Origin: Kineococcus mangrovi
GTDB taxonomy: Bacteria; Actinomycetota; Actinomycetes; Actinomycetales; Kineococcaceae
DNA: 64,000 nucleotides
Assembly (NCBI RefSeq): GCF_041320705.1
Contig: NZ_JBGGTQ010000012.1
Coordinates: forward strand, 1-64,000
Direction: 5' to 3'
The position numbers and the translations under genes are program-made. The notes under the pieces are model-generated. The model worked only from the letters and a program-made list of their open reading frames with translations, did no database searches and was not told the DNA's origin. Of the stretch, positions 24,965-34,592 are shown in pieces (within the stretch, counting starts at the first letter, position 1; every line of letters starts with the position of its first letter).

Positions 24965-27643
24965 GTGACCGCAGCAACCTCCCGGTTGCGCCGGCGTGGT
25001 ATCGGGGCCGGCGTCGCGGCTCTTGTTGGTCTGTCCGGCCTCGGCTTCGCCGCCATGCCGGCCCAGGCTGCAGCTGGCTTCGATCCTTCTTCCGCTTCTG
25101 CTCGCCTCGCGGGCGTCGACCGCTACGACACGGCCGCCAAGGCCGCGCTGGCCGGCTGGACCACCTCGTCCACCGTCATCGTCGCCAACGGTGAGGTCAC
25201 GGGCATCGACGCCCTCGCCGCCTCGTACCTCGCGGGCGTCAAGGACGCTCCGATCCTGCTGACGCAGCGCGACTCGGTGCCGTCCCAGACGGCCGCCGCC
25301 ATCGCGTCGCTGAACCCCACGACCGTCATCGTCCTCGGTGACACGAACGCGGTCTCGGCCAGCACCTACGCCTCCCTGGTCGGCACCAAGACCGGCCAGC
25401 GCATCGACGGCCCGAACCGCTTCCAGACCGCGGTCGACGTCATGACCGAGGCCGGCGTGACCCCGCCCAAGACGGTCTTCCTCGCCCGCGGTGACCAGTA
25501 CGGCGCCGGCCAGGTCGCCGCCGACGCGCTGGCCGCCGGCCCGGCCGCCTTCAAGAACCGGATCCCGGTCCTGCTCACCAACCAGAACTCGCTGCCCGCC
25601 GAGACGCTGGCTGCGCTGAACACCGCCGGTGTCACCAAGGTGTACGTCCTGGGCAACGCGAACGCCGTCTCGGACTCGGTCTACACCCAGGTCGACAACC
25701 TGGCCAGCGTCACCGACATCGAGCGCATCCAGGGCTCGGACCGCACCGCCACCGCGGCTGCGATCGCCAACGAGACCGACTTCGGTTTCAACCGGACCGG
25801 TGCCGCCCTCGCCAACGGCTTCCGCATCGACGCCCTGGCCGCCGGCCCGGTCGCCGGTCGCGCCGGGTCCCCGATCCTGCTGACTGAGGGCACCGTGGGT
25901 CTGGGTGTCGGTACCGAGGCCTACCTGCGGGCCAACGCGGCTACTCTGACCAAGGCGTGGGTCTTCGGTGACGACAACAGCGTGACGCCGACGATCGCGG
26001 CTGCGGCCACGACCGCCGCCAACGGTGGTTCTGCCCCCACGCTGCAGAACATCGCGGTGGCACCGACTGCTGCGGCCGGCTACGTGATCGCCGACGAGAC
26101 CGACGCGGCCACGCGCGCTTCCGACGACCGTGTCTACACGGTCACCGGCCTCACCGCGGGCACGACCTACCGCATCACGCTCGTCGACGCGAACTCCATC
26201 CGCACGGCGGCCGACGGCTCGGTCACCTTCCTGAGCAGCGCGGACACGGCGTCGGCCAGCGGGTTCTCCGCCGACCCGGGTGCCGACAACGCCGACATCA
26301 CCTCCGTCAACAACGCCAGCCCGACCTTCACCGGTACGGCTGCGGAGATCGCTGCCGCTCGCACGACGACGGTGCAGCCGGTCAACGGCAGCATCACCTT
26401 CACCGTCGACGGCACCGCGCCCGGTTCGGTCGTCCCCGTCGTCTACATCAACGGTGGTGCCGGCCAGGCGGCCAACAACGGTGGCCCCAGCACCCGTCTC
26501 GAGACGAGCGCGACCGTCGCCGGTGCCTACGCGGCGGCGACCGAGAACTACGGGCTCGGTGGTGTGGCCAGCTACACCGCCACGCGAGCAGCAAACGGTT
26601 CGTTCGGTGGTGACAGCAGCGACGCCACCGTGGGCGCGGAAATCACGTCCGTGGACAAGGCTGGCAACACGTTCACCGCGGAGGTGGACCTCAACCCGGC
26701 CGCCGCCATCGGCCTGCAGGCGCGTTCGTTCGCCTTTGACGCGAACGACCGGTTCACGGTGGGTACTGCGTCGGTGGGCCTGGACGCCTTCAAGGCGGCG
26801 CTCAGCTCCGGCGACACCATCACCGGTTCCTACGCGACCGACCCGGGTGGCATCAGCACCTTCAACCTCAACGACAGCAACCCCGCCGCCCCGACCACGG
26901 TGACGTCCGCTCGCGGCACCACGAACGCCACGAGCAACGACATCACGGTCACCGTCACCCCGGCGGCCGGTGACTACGACTCGGTGGTCATCCAGCGCGC
27001 GCTGGTGACCGGTGGCACCGACGGTGCTGCGGACGGCACCGTGGGCACCTACACCACCGTCGGTTCGCCGACCACCGACGCGGACCTGGCCACGGCTGGC
27101 TTCCAGTACGTCGACAACGACGTGCCGGCCGGCACCTACCGTTACCGCGCGGCCGTGGTCAACGACGGTGACCAGGGCGACTACACGGCAGTGACGAACA
27201 ACGTCGCCTCGATCGCCCCGAGCACCGACACCACCGGTCCGCTGGCCGTCGACACCCGCGTGGGCACGAACGGTGCCGGGAGCGCCCTCACCCTCAACCA
27301 GGGTGCGACGTTCACGGTGGCCTACAACGAGGCGGTCAACGCCCCCGCCAACGGCACCACGATCCGCCTCAGCGACGCCGACGGCACGCAGATCGACTTC
27401 ATCGTCGGGACCACCGGCACGTCGGTGGCGCGGAACACCGCGGCGACCACCATCGGTGGCGTCTCCTACCCGGTGAACACCGTCCTGACCTTCACCCTGG
27501 GTACCGGGGTGCAGGTCAACGCCGGGACGGGTGCCGGCCTGAGCCTGCCGACGACGATCATCGCGCAGTCGGGTGTGCAGGACGTCAACGGCAACGCCTG
27601 GAACATCTCCGGCAGCACCGACGCCACGATCGACAACGAGTGA
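24965..27643 (+). CDS. Secreted CWB2-repeat surface protein (S-layer-like)
   Basis: An 892-residue exported protein. A basic N-terminus, a hydrophobic helix and an AQAA-A cleavage region give a signal peptide of about 37 residues. Three cell-wall-binding-repeat-2 (CWB2) modules follow (about residues 45-350; RLAGVDRYDTAA, RIDGPNRFQTAV and RIQGSDRTATAA mark their starts). In other bacteria such modules non-covalently bind anionic wall polymers. The remaining ~540 residues are Thr/Ala/Gly/Asp-rich beta-type sequence without cysteine, like a surface array or adhesin. The GTG has TTGGAGGC upstream. No sortase motif or C-terminal helix is seen. Confidence 0.88.
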   Translation: MTAATSRLRRRGIGAGVAALVGLSGLGFAAMPAQAAAGFDPSSASARLAGVDRYDTAAKAALAGWTTSSTVIVANGEVTGIDALAASYLAGVKDAPILLTQRDSVPSQTAAAIASLNPTTVIVLGDTNAVSASTYASLVGTKTGQRIDGPNRFQTAVDVMTEAGVTPPKTVFLARGDQYGAGQVAADALAAGPAAFKNRIPVLLTNQNSLPAETLAALNTAGVTKVYVLGNANAVSDSVYTQVDNLASVTDIERIQGSDRTATAAAIANETDFGFNRTGAALANGFRIDALAAGPVAGRAGSPILLTEGTVGLGVGTEAYLRANAATLTKAWVFGDDNSVTPTIAAAATTAANGGSAPTLQNIAVAPTAAAGYVIADETDAATRASDDRVYTVTGLTAGTTYRITLVDANSIRTAADGSVTFLSSADTASASGFSADPGADNADITSVNNASPTFTGTAAEIAAARTTTVQPVNGSITFTVDGTAPGSVVPVVYINGGAGQAANNGGPSTRLETSATVAGAYAAATENYGLGGVASYTATRAANGSFGGDSSDATVGAEITSVDKAGNTFTAEVDLNPAAAIGLQARSFAFDANDRFTVGTASVGLDAFKAALSSGDTITGSYATDPGGISTFNLNDSNPAAPTTVTSARGTTNATSNDITVTVTPAAGDYDSVVIQRALVTGGTDGAADGTVGTYTTVGSPTTDADLATAGFQYVDNDVPAGTYRYRAAVVNDGDQGDYTAVTNNVASIAPSTDTTGPLAVDTRVGTNGAGSALTLNQGATFTVAYNEAVNAPANGTTIRLSDADGTQIDFIVGTTGTSVARNTAATTIGGVSYPVNTVLTFTLGTGVQVNAGTGAGLSLPTTIIAQSGVQDVNGNAWNISGSTDATIDNE

Positions 27644-27677
27644 TCTGGCAGCGCGAGTGATCTGATCTCCCGCCAGG

Positions 27678-27714
27678 AAGGGGTCCAGTCGAGTCCGCTC
27701 GGCTGGACCCCTTT
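27678..27714 (+). terminator. Rho-independent terminator of the first CWB2 gene
   Basis: AAGGGGTCCAG (27678-27688) and CTGGACCCCTT (27703-27713) form an 11-bp perfect stem, followed by TTCGTTTCC. It begins 35 bases after the stop codon. A short T-rich tail supports an intrinsic terminator. Confidence 0.85.
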
Positions 27715-27775
27715 CGTTTCCCCTTCGCGGCGCTCGTCGCGACCAGGTTTCGGCTCGAACAGATGAGGAAGTGCG

Positions 27776-30337
27776 ATGGACAAGCGACAGAAGACCCGGC
27801 GCCGCGCAGCCGGTATCGGGGCCGGGGTTGCTCTGCTGGTCGGCCTCGGTGGAATCACCGGAGTTCCCGCACAGGCGGCCGTGGGTTTCAACCCCAGCGC
27901 GGCCGACGCCCGCCTCGGCGGCGCCGACCGCTACCAGACGGCTGCCCTGATCGCGCAGAAGTACTGGACGGCCTCGTCGACGGTCATCGTTGCCAACGGT
28001 GAGACGAACGGCATCGACGCATTGAGCGCGTCCTACCTGGCGGGTGTCAAGCAGGCTCCGATCCTCCTCACCTCTGCGAACTCCGTCCCCGCTGCCACGG
28101 CCGCCGCGATCGAGGCGCTCAACCCTTCCGAGGTGATCGTCATCGGCGGGGAGCCCTCCGTGTCCACTGCGACGTTCGCTGAACTCACTGCGGGCCGTAC
28201 CACCGGGAAGCGCATCTCCGGGATCGACCGGTTCGACACCGCAGCCAAGATCATCGCCGAGGCGCGTGCTGCGCTGCCTGCGAACGCCCCGGCGCCCGCG
28301 GCAATCCTGGCTCGCGGGGACGTCTACGGCACCACCATCGCCGCTGATGCCCTTTCTGCTTCACCGTTGGGCTACCGCGGAATTCCCATCGTCCTGACGG
28401 CCCAGGGATCCCTGCCAGGCGTCTCGGCGTCGGCACTGGCATCCCTCAAGCCGACCTCGCTCACCGCGCTGGGAAGCACCCAATCCATCAGCGCGGCGAC
28501 CGCGTCTGCCGCGGCGAGCGCGGCGGGCGTCCCCACCGCGTCCCGGCTGGAAGGTACCGACCGCAGTGCCACTGCCGTCGCCATCGCGACGTCGGACCTC
28601 GCGACGTCCGTCGGACTCGGCAAGACGGCGGTCGGGCTGGCGAACGGCTTCCGCGTCGATGCCCTGGCCGCCGGACCGGCAGCCGGCAAGGCGGGGTACC
28701 CCCTGCTCCTCACAGAGTCGGCGCAAAGCCTCGGCAGCGCCACGGAGGCGTACCTGCGGGCCAATTCCGGGAACCTCATCAGTGGCCAGATCTTCGGTGA
28801 CGCCTCCGCCGTCTCGACCAGCGTCACCGACGCCGCCGTCACCTCGGGAGGTGGGGTACCCAGCTCGGGTCAGGTCGCACCCGTCTCCAACCCCGTTGCC
28901 GGCCTCCCGGCCAACCTCGACAACCAGGGCGATCAGCCCGACGTCCGCGTGAGCTTCGGCCTGAGCGCAGCACCCGTCACGAGTTTCACCGTCCAGCGCG
29001 TGTCGAGCAGCAACGCCGCCGTGTCCTCCCCGGTGAACCTCACCGGTCAGGACGTGACATCCGGATCGTTCATCGACTACGACGTCCCCCTGGGGTCGTG
29101 GGTCTACCGGATCACCGTGACATCGGGTGGTGCGACGTCGACCGTCGTGACCCAGACGCCTGTCAGCATCGCCGGCGCTCCAGTGGTGAACGGCCAGCCG
29201 ACGGGTCTGACCCCGGGTTCCAACTCCGTCACCCTGACCTTCGACCAGCCGGTCTCCGGGCTCTCGCTTGGAGAGGTGACCTCCAGCAACGGCTCTCTCA
29301 GCTTCACGCCCACCGCAGTCGCTCCCAGCGGCGGCAGGTCGGCCACGTGGACGCTTGCCGTGGCCGGGGGGACTTTGCAGGCAGGAAACACCGTCACGTT
29401 GGCCGCCGGGTCGGTCGTGAACGCTCAGGGTGTCAACGGCCCTGCCACCGGGTTCACGTCGGCTCCGGTCGTCGCAGCGCCGACAGTCTCGGTGGCCGGC
29501 CTCCAGCCAGGGTCTTCGTCGTTGACCTACACGTTCGACCAGCCGGTCAGCGGCTTCACCGCAGCAGACCTCACGAGCAACAACGGAGTATTGACCTTCA
29601 CCCCCTCCGCGACCCTCGACGCCAACGGCCGTGCTTCGGTGTGGACGGTGGCGATTGGAGGCGGGACCTTGGCCGCCTCCAACACCGTCACCCTGAGCGC
29701 CAACGCCGTTGTGAACGGGCAGGGGGGGACGGGACCGTCCAGCCCGAACGTCCAGACCGTCCTCGCCGCCCCGGTTGCGTCTTTCAGCAACTTCTTCGTC
29801 GGCGCGTCGTACATCCACGTCGACTTCAACGTCGGCGTGACGGGCCTCGAGGCCAGCGATTTCACCCTCCCTGGCGGGCAGAGCATCCTGGGAGTCAGCT
29901 CCCACAGTCCGCAGCAGTGGCACGTCGACCTGGCATCGCCAGTGGCTGCTGGTGAGACGTACACGTTGGCCGCGAACAGCGTGGTGAACAGCCAGGGCAC
30001 CACCGGGCCGGTCACTGCCTTCACCGCGTCGATCGCCGCAGCGCCGAGCGTGTCGGCAGTGAGTGGTTGGTCGCCGAACACCACGAGCTTCACGATCACC
30101 TTCGACCAGGCGGTCTCGGGGTTCACCGACAGTGAGGTGACCTCCTCCGGGGCAGGGAACCCGGTCTTCTCGGTGGCGCCGCAGACCGCGGGGGCAACTT
30201 CCGACACGACGTGGGTCGTGACCGTCAGCAGCGGGACCGTGAGCAGCAACGACACGTTCACCGTCTCGGCGAACGCGGTGCAGAACGCCGACGGCACCAG
30301 CGGTCCGACGACTGCCTACACCTCAAGCGCCGCCTGA
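27776..30337 (+). CDS. Secreted CWB2-repeat protein with four tandem Ig-like modules
   Basis: An 853-residue exported protein and paralogue of the gene upstream. It has a signal peptide ending in PAQA-A near residue 36, then three CWB2 modules (about 40-350; RLGGADRYQTAA, RISGIDRFDTAA, RLEGTDRSATAV). Residues about 467-853 hold four repeats of 90-100 residues, each with TFDQPVSG- or TFDQAVSG-like and TVSANAV- or TLAAGSV-like segments; the third is the most divergent. These resemble bacterial Ig-like or surface-layer repeats. The ATG follows a GAGG sequence. A terminator separates it from the first CWB2 gene, so it is expressed separately. Confidence 0.88.
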   Translation: MDKRQKTRRRAAGIGAGVALLVGLGGITGVPAQAAVGFNPSAADARLGGADRYQTAALIAQKYWTASSTVIVANGETNGIDALSASYLAGVKQAPILLTSANSVPAATAAAIEALNPSEVIVIGGEPSVSTATFAELTAGRTTGKRISGIDRFDTAAKIIAEARAALPANAPAPAAILARGDVYGTTIAADALSASPLGYRGIPIVLTAQGSLPGVSASALASLKPTSLTALGSTQSISAATASAAASAAGVPTASRLEGTDRSATAVAIATSDLATSVGLGKTAVGLANGFRVDALAAGPAAGKAGYPLLLTESAQSLGSATEAYLRANSGNLISGQIFGDASAVSTSVTDAAVTSGGGVPSSGQVAPVSNPVAGLPANLDNQGDQPDVRVSFGLSAAPVTSFTVQRVSSSNAAVSSPVNLTGQDVTSGSFIDYDVPLGSWVYRITVTSGGATSTVVTQTPVSIAGAPVVNGQPTGLTPGSNSVTLTFDQPVSGLSLGEVTSSNGSLSFTPTAVAPSGGRSATWTLAVAGGTLQAGNTVTLAAGSVVNAQGVNGPATGFTSAPVVAAPTVSVAGLQPGSSSLTYTFDQPVSGFTAADLTSNNGVLTFTPSATLDANGRASVWTVAIGGGTLAASNTVTLSANAVVNGQGGTGPSSPNVQTVLAAPVASFSNFFVGASYIHVDFNVGVTGLEASDFTLPGGQSILGVSSHSPQQWHVDLASPVAAGETYTLAANSVVNSQGTTGPVTAFTASIAAAPSVSAVSGWSPNTTSFTITFDQAVSGFTDSEVTSSGAGNPVFSVAPQTAGATSDTTWVVTVSSGTVSSNDTFTVSANAVQNADGTSGPTTAYTSSAA

Positions 30338-30352
30338 GCACTGGGGGCCGAC

Positions 30353-30389
30353 AGGTCAGCACCCCGACCGGATGTCGGGGTGCTGACCT
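30353..30389 (+). terminator. Terminator with perfect 16-bp stem after the second CWB2 gene
   Basis: AGGTCAGCACCCCGAC (30353-30368) and GTCGGGGTGCTGACCT (30374-30389) pair perfectly around a five-base loop, 15 bases after the stop codon. The rest of the 259-base gap to the convergent glycosyltransferase gene shows no gene. Confidence 0.88.
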
Positions 30390-30596
30390 GGTGAGAGGGA
30401 ACTGTTCCCCGTTCTGCGGTGAGTCTCTTCCAGCGCCGTGACGGGCGGGCTTCGTCCTTCACCGGTGCACAGGCGGCGAGTCCGTTCGGTCGCGTCGACT
30501 CCGTGGCGGTCGAGCAGTCTCTTCACAACGCGCCCCCGAGTCCTGTCCTGGGCAGGGGAACGCGCCGTCGCCCGCTTCGAGGATGGGCGGGCTGTG

Positions 30597-31949
30597 TCAG
30601 CGGCTGACGGGTCGTACGAGACTGAGGCGGTCGAACCGCTCGACGGTCCCACCGCACTGCCGCAGCCACTGATCGAGGTCGGCGCCCGGGATGCGGTTCG
30701 CGATGGTGGGGTCCACGACGAGGGCCGCGGAGCACTCCACCGCCCCTGGACCGATCACCGTCACCTGCGGCGCAGCGCGTTGCAGGGTGCCGGTGTCGGC
30801 CCAGGACACCACGGTCGTCCCGGGGGGAAGGGCCCGCAGTTGCGGGGCCAGCAGGGCGTAGTCGGCGGTGCGGGTGGTGGCGACCGTGGCGAGCTGCCCG
30901 ACCCCGGCGACGAGCAGCGGGACGGCGAGGACCGCGGCCACGGGCCAGGCCCGGGACGCGGCCAATCGCGTCAACCCCACGGTGGCCAGCACCACGAGCG
31001 GGGGAGCGAGGACGTCGTGGTACTGCGGCAGTTTCAACGGTGAGGCGACGACCGCGACGGTGAACCCGACGACGGCGGTCGCGACGACCGCGGTGGACAC
31101 CCGCCGCACCAGCGCGGCCCCGAGCAGCGCCCCGAGCCACAGCGCCGCCAATGCCGCCCACCCGAGGTAGCGGGACTGGAACCACCACGCCGACCACCAC
31201 GGTGGGAAGGCGTAGTTCTGCCCGGCGACGTGCTGCACGGCACCGCGGCCGGCGTGGTCGAGCTGCCACTGCACCACGGTCCGCACCGCCTCCGGCGCCT
31301 CGGTGTCGAACGGCAGGTACGTGGCGAGGAACACCGCGACGGCGCTCACCCCGGCGAGCAGGACCCTGCCGACCCTCCGAGGGTGCGCGGCCCAGGTCGC
31401 GAGCACCACGACCGCGACGCTCGCCCCCGTGAGCTTCGTCGCGGTCGCCGCACCGACGGCCGCGCCGAACACCGCCCACCGCCACCACACCGGGCGGGCG
31501 GCGACGACCTGCGCGGCCCAGACCGCGCAGGACGTGAAGAACAGCAGCGGCATCTCCAACGTCGCCTGCCGGCCCACGTGGGCCTCGACCACACCGGGGT
31601 GCAGGGGCAGGACGTACCAGAGGAGCATCGCGACCAGCCCAGCCCGGGGGCCCGCGATGCGCCGGGCGATGCAGAACAGCACCCCGCCGGTGGCCAGGCC
31701 CATCAGCGCGGACGGCAACCGGTCCGCGGTGAGGGACCCGCCGAACGCGAGGTGCCCGAGGCCGATGAGGAACTTCGCCAGCGGCGGGTGCTCCAGGTTC
31801 GCCTGGAAGTTGCCGTGGACGTAGGCGGTGCCCGCGTCGCGGTAGACGAGTTCGTCGCCGGTGGACGACTCCACGCCCAGGCGCCAGAGGAAGACGAAGG
31901 CTCCGACGAGCACGACGAGGAGGGTCAGCAGTCGTCGGGTCCGTGTCAT
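30597..31949 (-). CDS. GT-C family membrane glycosyltransferase (PMT/ArnT-like, GT39/83)
   Basis: A 450-residue protein with about eleven transmembrane helices that would transfer a sugar from a polyprenyl-phosphate donor to an extracytoplasmic acceptor. The first external loop carries the acidic motif TGDELVYRD (Asp-Glu pair) and EHPPLAKFLIG follows, both typical of ArnT/PMT-type enzymes. It lies between CWB2 genes, so surface protein or wall-polymer glycosylation is plausible. The mannosyltransferase at 5500-6297 could supply its donor. The ATG is at the conserved N-terminal helix. Confidence 0.85.
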   Translation of the reverse strand: MTRTRRLLTLLVVLVGAFVFLWRLGVESSTGDELVYRDAGTAYVHGNFQANLEHPPLAKFLIGLGHLAFGGSLTADRLPSALMGLATGGVLFCIARRIAGPRAGLVAMLLWYVLPLHPGVVEAHVGRQATLEMPLLFFTSCAVWAAQVVAARPVWWRWAVFGAAVGAATATKLTGASVAVVVLATWAAHPRRVGRVLLAGVSAVAVFLATYLPFDTEAPEAVRTVVQWQLDHAGRGAVQHVAGQNYAFPPWWSAWWFQSRYLGWAALAALWLGALLGAALVRRVSTAVVATAVVGFTVAVVASPLKLPQYHDVLAPPLVVLATVGLTRLAASRAWPVAAVLAVPLLVAGVGQLATVATTRTADYALLAPQLRALPPGTTVVSWADTGTLQRAAPQVTVIGPGAVECSAALVVDPTIANRIPGADLDQWLRQCGGTVERFDRLSLVRPVSR

Positions 31950-32098
31950 GGCCCGGTCACGCTACCGGGGACCGATGGCCGACCCCGCCCCTCGCGCAGG
32001 GGTGTCGCGGCCGGCTCGCCGAGCCCGTGCCACCTCGACTCCCGGTGCCTCCTGTCGTTGGTCACCGGAGCAGCAGTCGACGGAGGGACCCCGGGTCC

Positions 32099-32650
32099 AC
32101 CACTCCCAGGCGCCTCGGTGCCGGCCTGGCCGCCCTCGTCGGCCTGTCCCTCCTCGCCACCGGAGCGGCGCAGACCTCGCCCGTCGACGACGGCGGCGGC
32201 CGACTCGGCGGGGCCACCCGCTACGGCACGGCGGCCCTCGTCCGTGGCGGCCTGTACGGGTCCGCGGTCGCCGCCGACGCCCTCACCGCCTCCCCGGTCG
32301 CCTTCCGCGCGAAGGTCCCCGTCCTGCCCGTCGAACCCGGCACGCTCCCCGCCCCCACCGCGCAGGTCCTGTCGATGGTCGGCGCCCCCTCGTCCACGAG
32401 CTGGGTTCGGCCGGCTCGGTCGGCGCGACCGTCGCCGGTTCCGGCCTCGCCGCGCCCGCCGGGTTCTCCACGATCTCCATCGGCCCGGCCAACGGCTGCT
32501 CCACCGATGCCCTCGCCGCCGGGACCGAGGAGTTCCTGCGCCGCCACGGCGCCGGGCTCACCGACACCGACGTCATCGGGGAGCCGGTCTCGGTGTCCTC
32601 GGCGGCGACGGCCTTCGGGGCAGCAGGTGCCGTGGCGGGGGAGGCTGGTG
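32099..32650 (+). pseudogene. Decayed CWB2 surface-protein gene
   Basis: Remnants of a CWB2 gene like those at 24965 and 27776. One frame encodes a signal-peptide-like RRLGAGLAALVGLSLLATG, then GGGRLGGATRYGTAA joined directly to a mid-module segment (LYGSAVAADALTASPVAFRAKVPVL), so a large part of modules 1-2 is deleted. From about 32400 similarity moves to another frame (ISIGPANGCSTDALAAG, EEFLRRHG, SVSSAATA), matching the third module of the intact genes. No start or full-length frame remains. It shows at least one deletion and one frameshift. Confidence 0.75.
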
Positions 32651-32765
32651 GTTCCGTCGATCCACCACTGCACGTCCCCCGGTCGAACACGTCCACCTTC
32701 GACTGCGGGTGCAGGCTGACACCGTCGACGATCGACGCCAGGACGTGCACCGGCTCAGCGGTGGT

Positions 32766-34280
32766 TCACGACCTGCCGTCGTACAACTCGGCCAGGTCGA
32801 TCAGGTGGACGTCCGCGCGGTGCGCTGACGCCTGCACCAGGTTGACCTCGAAACCGGACCTGCTGAACAGGGCCAGCTGCGTCCGCTCGACGTTCCGACC
32901 CGACCGGGCCAGCAGACCACGCAGGGCGTCCAGACGGTCCAGGTCGGCGCTCGTGCGGGGCCGCCGGGTCGCCTTCGCCTCTCCCAGGGCGATGACGGGC
33001 GCGTTCGGGTCCTGGCGCCGGTGTCCGCGGGCGAGGGCGAGGACGTCGATCTCGTGCCGGGTCCGCCCGGCGGGGTCGTTCAGGACCGCGGGGCCGACCT
33101 CCCCAACCGGTGTGCCCCAACGGTCTGCGGAGTACCGGGCCGTCCACGTCCGGGCCAGGTGTTCGAAGTGGGGCCCGAGCACCTGTGCGGAGTACCCGGG
33201 GGCGGCGGCGGCCCAGGCTGTCGTGGTGTCGCCCTCTTCCAGGAGGGCGCGGTGGGGTTCGACGACGACCTGGGTGAAACGCACGACGGGGTCGGCGAGG
33301 GAGAAGGTCGGGCGTCGGGCCGTGAGGACGTCGTCGGTGCGGACGAGGAACCCCGCGTTCTCCAGGACGGTCAACGGGTGCCGCAGCGTGTTGAGGTCCC
33401 GGCCCACCGCAGCACCGATCGCGGTGGGCGATCGGCGTCCGTCGGCCACCGCCTGCACGAGTGAGGTGTAGGGCGTGCGGTCGAGGTTGCGCGGATCCTC
33501 GCGCAGGAGGAACGCCTTCTCGTTGAACAGGGCCGACGCCGGGTTCAGCACCGTGCGGCCCAGCCAGGCCGCCCAGCCGTCGAGGTGGGGTGGCGGTGGT
33601 TCGGTCACCAGCGCGCGGTACCCGGGCGTGCCACCGAGGACGGCGTCGAGTTCGAAGGCGACCTGCGGGTCCTCGATCTCCCAGTAGGCGCGGGAGTCCC
33701 GGAAGTCGAACGGGGGAGTCGTCAGCTCCAGCTGTGCGCGCCCGCGCAGTGGCTGCGAGCCGGTGAGCAGGGTGTTCATGACCGACAGCGCAGACCCGCA
33801 GACGATGACGGTGGGGGTCGGGGCCTGGGGGTCGTCGGCGACCTCGTCGTGCAGGAGCTGCAGCACGGAGGGGATCTCGGGGGAGTGGGCCAGGAGGTAA
33901 GGCAGTTCGTCGATGATGAGGACGTCGGCGCCCGGGCGTCGACGTCCCCGTGCGTCGGGGCGCGACAGGCCCAGGGCCACCCGCAGGGCTGTCTCCCAGG
34001 AGTCGAACCGCACGGCTGCGGGGTCGTAGCCGAGGTGGTCGGCCACGTCCCGGGCGAAGACGTCCAGCGCAGGAGCTTTGTCCAGTTCCCGAGCCTGGTG
34101 GTAAAGCCCGCCGGCGGCGGCGACCAGGCGGCGCAGGAGGTAGCTCTTTCCGTGCCGACGACGGCCGGAGACGATGCCGAGGCGCAGCCCGGTCCGGTGT
34201 CGCGGCGGGCCGACGAGGGTGGAGAGCGCCTCCCACTGCGGCACCCGGTCGAACAGGTCGTCGGGGCGGGGCAGCGACAC
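32766..34280 (-). CDS. AAA ATPase with C-terminal DUF234-type nuclease-like domain
   Basis: A 504-residue ATPase of the archaeal-type ATPase family (PF01637-like). Walker A is GRRRHGKS (39-46) and Walker B is DVLIIDELPYLL (about 118-129). The middle holds a winged-helix-like region (SPTAIGAAVGRDLNTLRHPLTVLENAGFL). The C-terminus has EIDVLAL then VIALGEAK, the spacing of a PD-(D/E)XK nuclease core as in DUF234. The biological role of this family is poorly known; a defence or mobile role is possible. The GTG has an ideal AGGAGG upstream and an AT-rich palindromic operator just before it. Confidence 0.85.
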   Translation of the reverse strand: MSLPRPDDLFDRVPQWEALSTLVGPPRHRTGLRLGIVSGRRRHGKSYLLRRLVAAAGGLYHQARELDKAPALDVFARDVADHLGYDPAAVRFDSWETALRVALGLSRPDARGRRRPGADVLIIDELPYLLAHSPEIPSVLQLLHDEVADDPQAPTPTVIVCGSALSVMNTLLTGSQPLRGRAQLELTTPPFDFRDSRAYWEIEDPQVAFELDAVLGGTPGYRALVTEPPPPHLDGWAAWLGRTVLNPASALFNEKAFLLREDPRNLDRTPYTSLVQAVADGRRSPTAIGAAVGRDLNTLRHPLTVLENAGFLVRTDDVLTARRPTFSLADPVVRFTQVVVEPHRALLEEGDTTTAWAAAAPGYSAQVLGPHFEHLARTWTARYSADRWGTPVGEVGPAVLNDPAGRTRHEIDVLALARGHRRQDPNAPVIALGEAKATRRPRTSADLDRLDALRGLLARSGRNVERTQLALFSRSGFEVNLVQASAHRADVHLIDLAELYDGRS

Positions 34281-34301
34281 CGGTCCTCCTGGGTATAAAC
34301 G

Positions 34302-34316
34302 GATTTACAGTAAATC
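34302..34316 (-). promoter_or_regulatory. Palindromic operator overlapping the ATPase gene promoter
   Basis: GATTTAC-A-GTAAATC is a perfect inverted repeat with 7-base arms, AT-rich in otherwise very GC-rich DNA. On the minus strand it is followed by TTTATA, a good -10 hexamer, then AGGAGG and the GTG start. A repressor bound here would cover the promoter spacer of the ATPase gene. Confidence 0.6.
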
Positions 34317-34522
34317 GCGTTGCACTCGGAGCGTAACGGCTGGTCTGCCCCTGGGGCAACGCGCTGACCACTCGCTCCACGGGAGTCGTCCGATGGCTCG
34401 CACGGGCCGCCCATCCGGTCTGACGAGGCGCCCTGGTGATCCGCGGACTGCGTGCGGACGAACCGGTCCCGACCAGGTGAGACCGCTGATCACCGGCGAT
34501 GAAGGTGGCCCGGAGACGACAG

Positions 34523-34576
34523 GTGTGGCTGCTGTGACTCTCGTGGACGTTCTGCTCTGTCATCAAGTCGTTGCGC
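34523..34576 (+). promoter_or_regulatory. Conserved 54-bp upstream element, copy 2
   Basis: The second copy of the element at 24822-24875, with the same TGTGACTCTCGTG core. It ends just before the truncated membrane-protein reading frame. Its presence suggests that this site once drove a gene related to the first CWB2 gene, or that both genes share a regulator. Confidence 0.5.
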
Positions 34577-34592
34577 AGTGTCGGAGGAGGCA

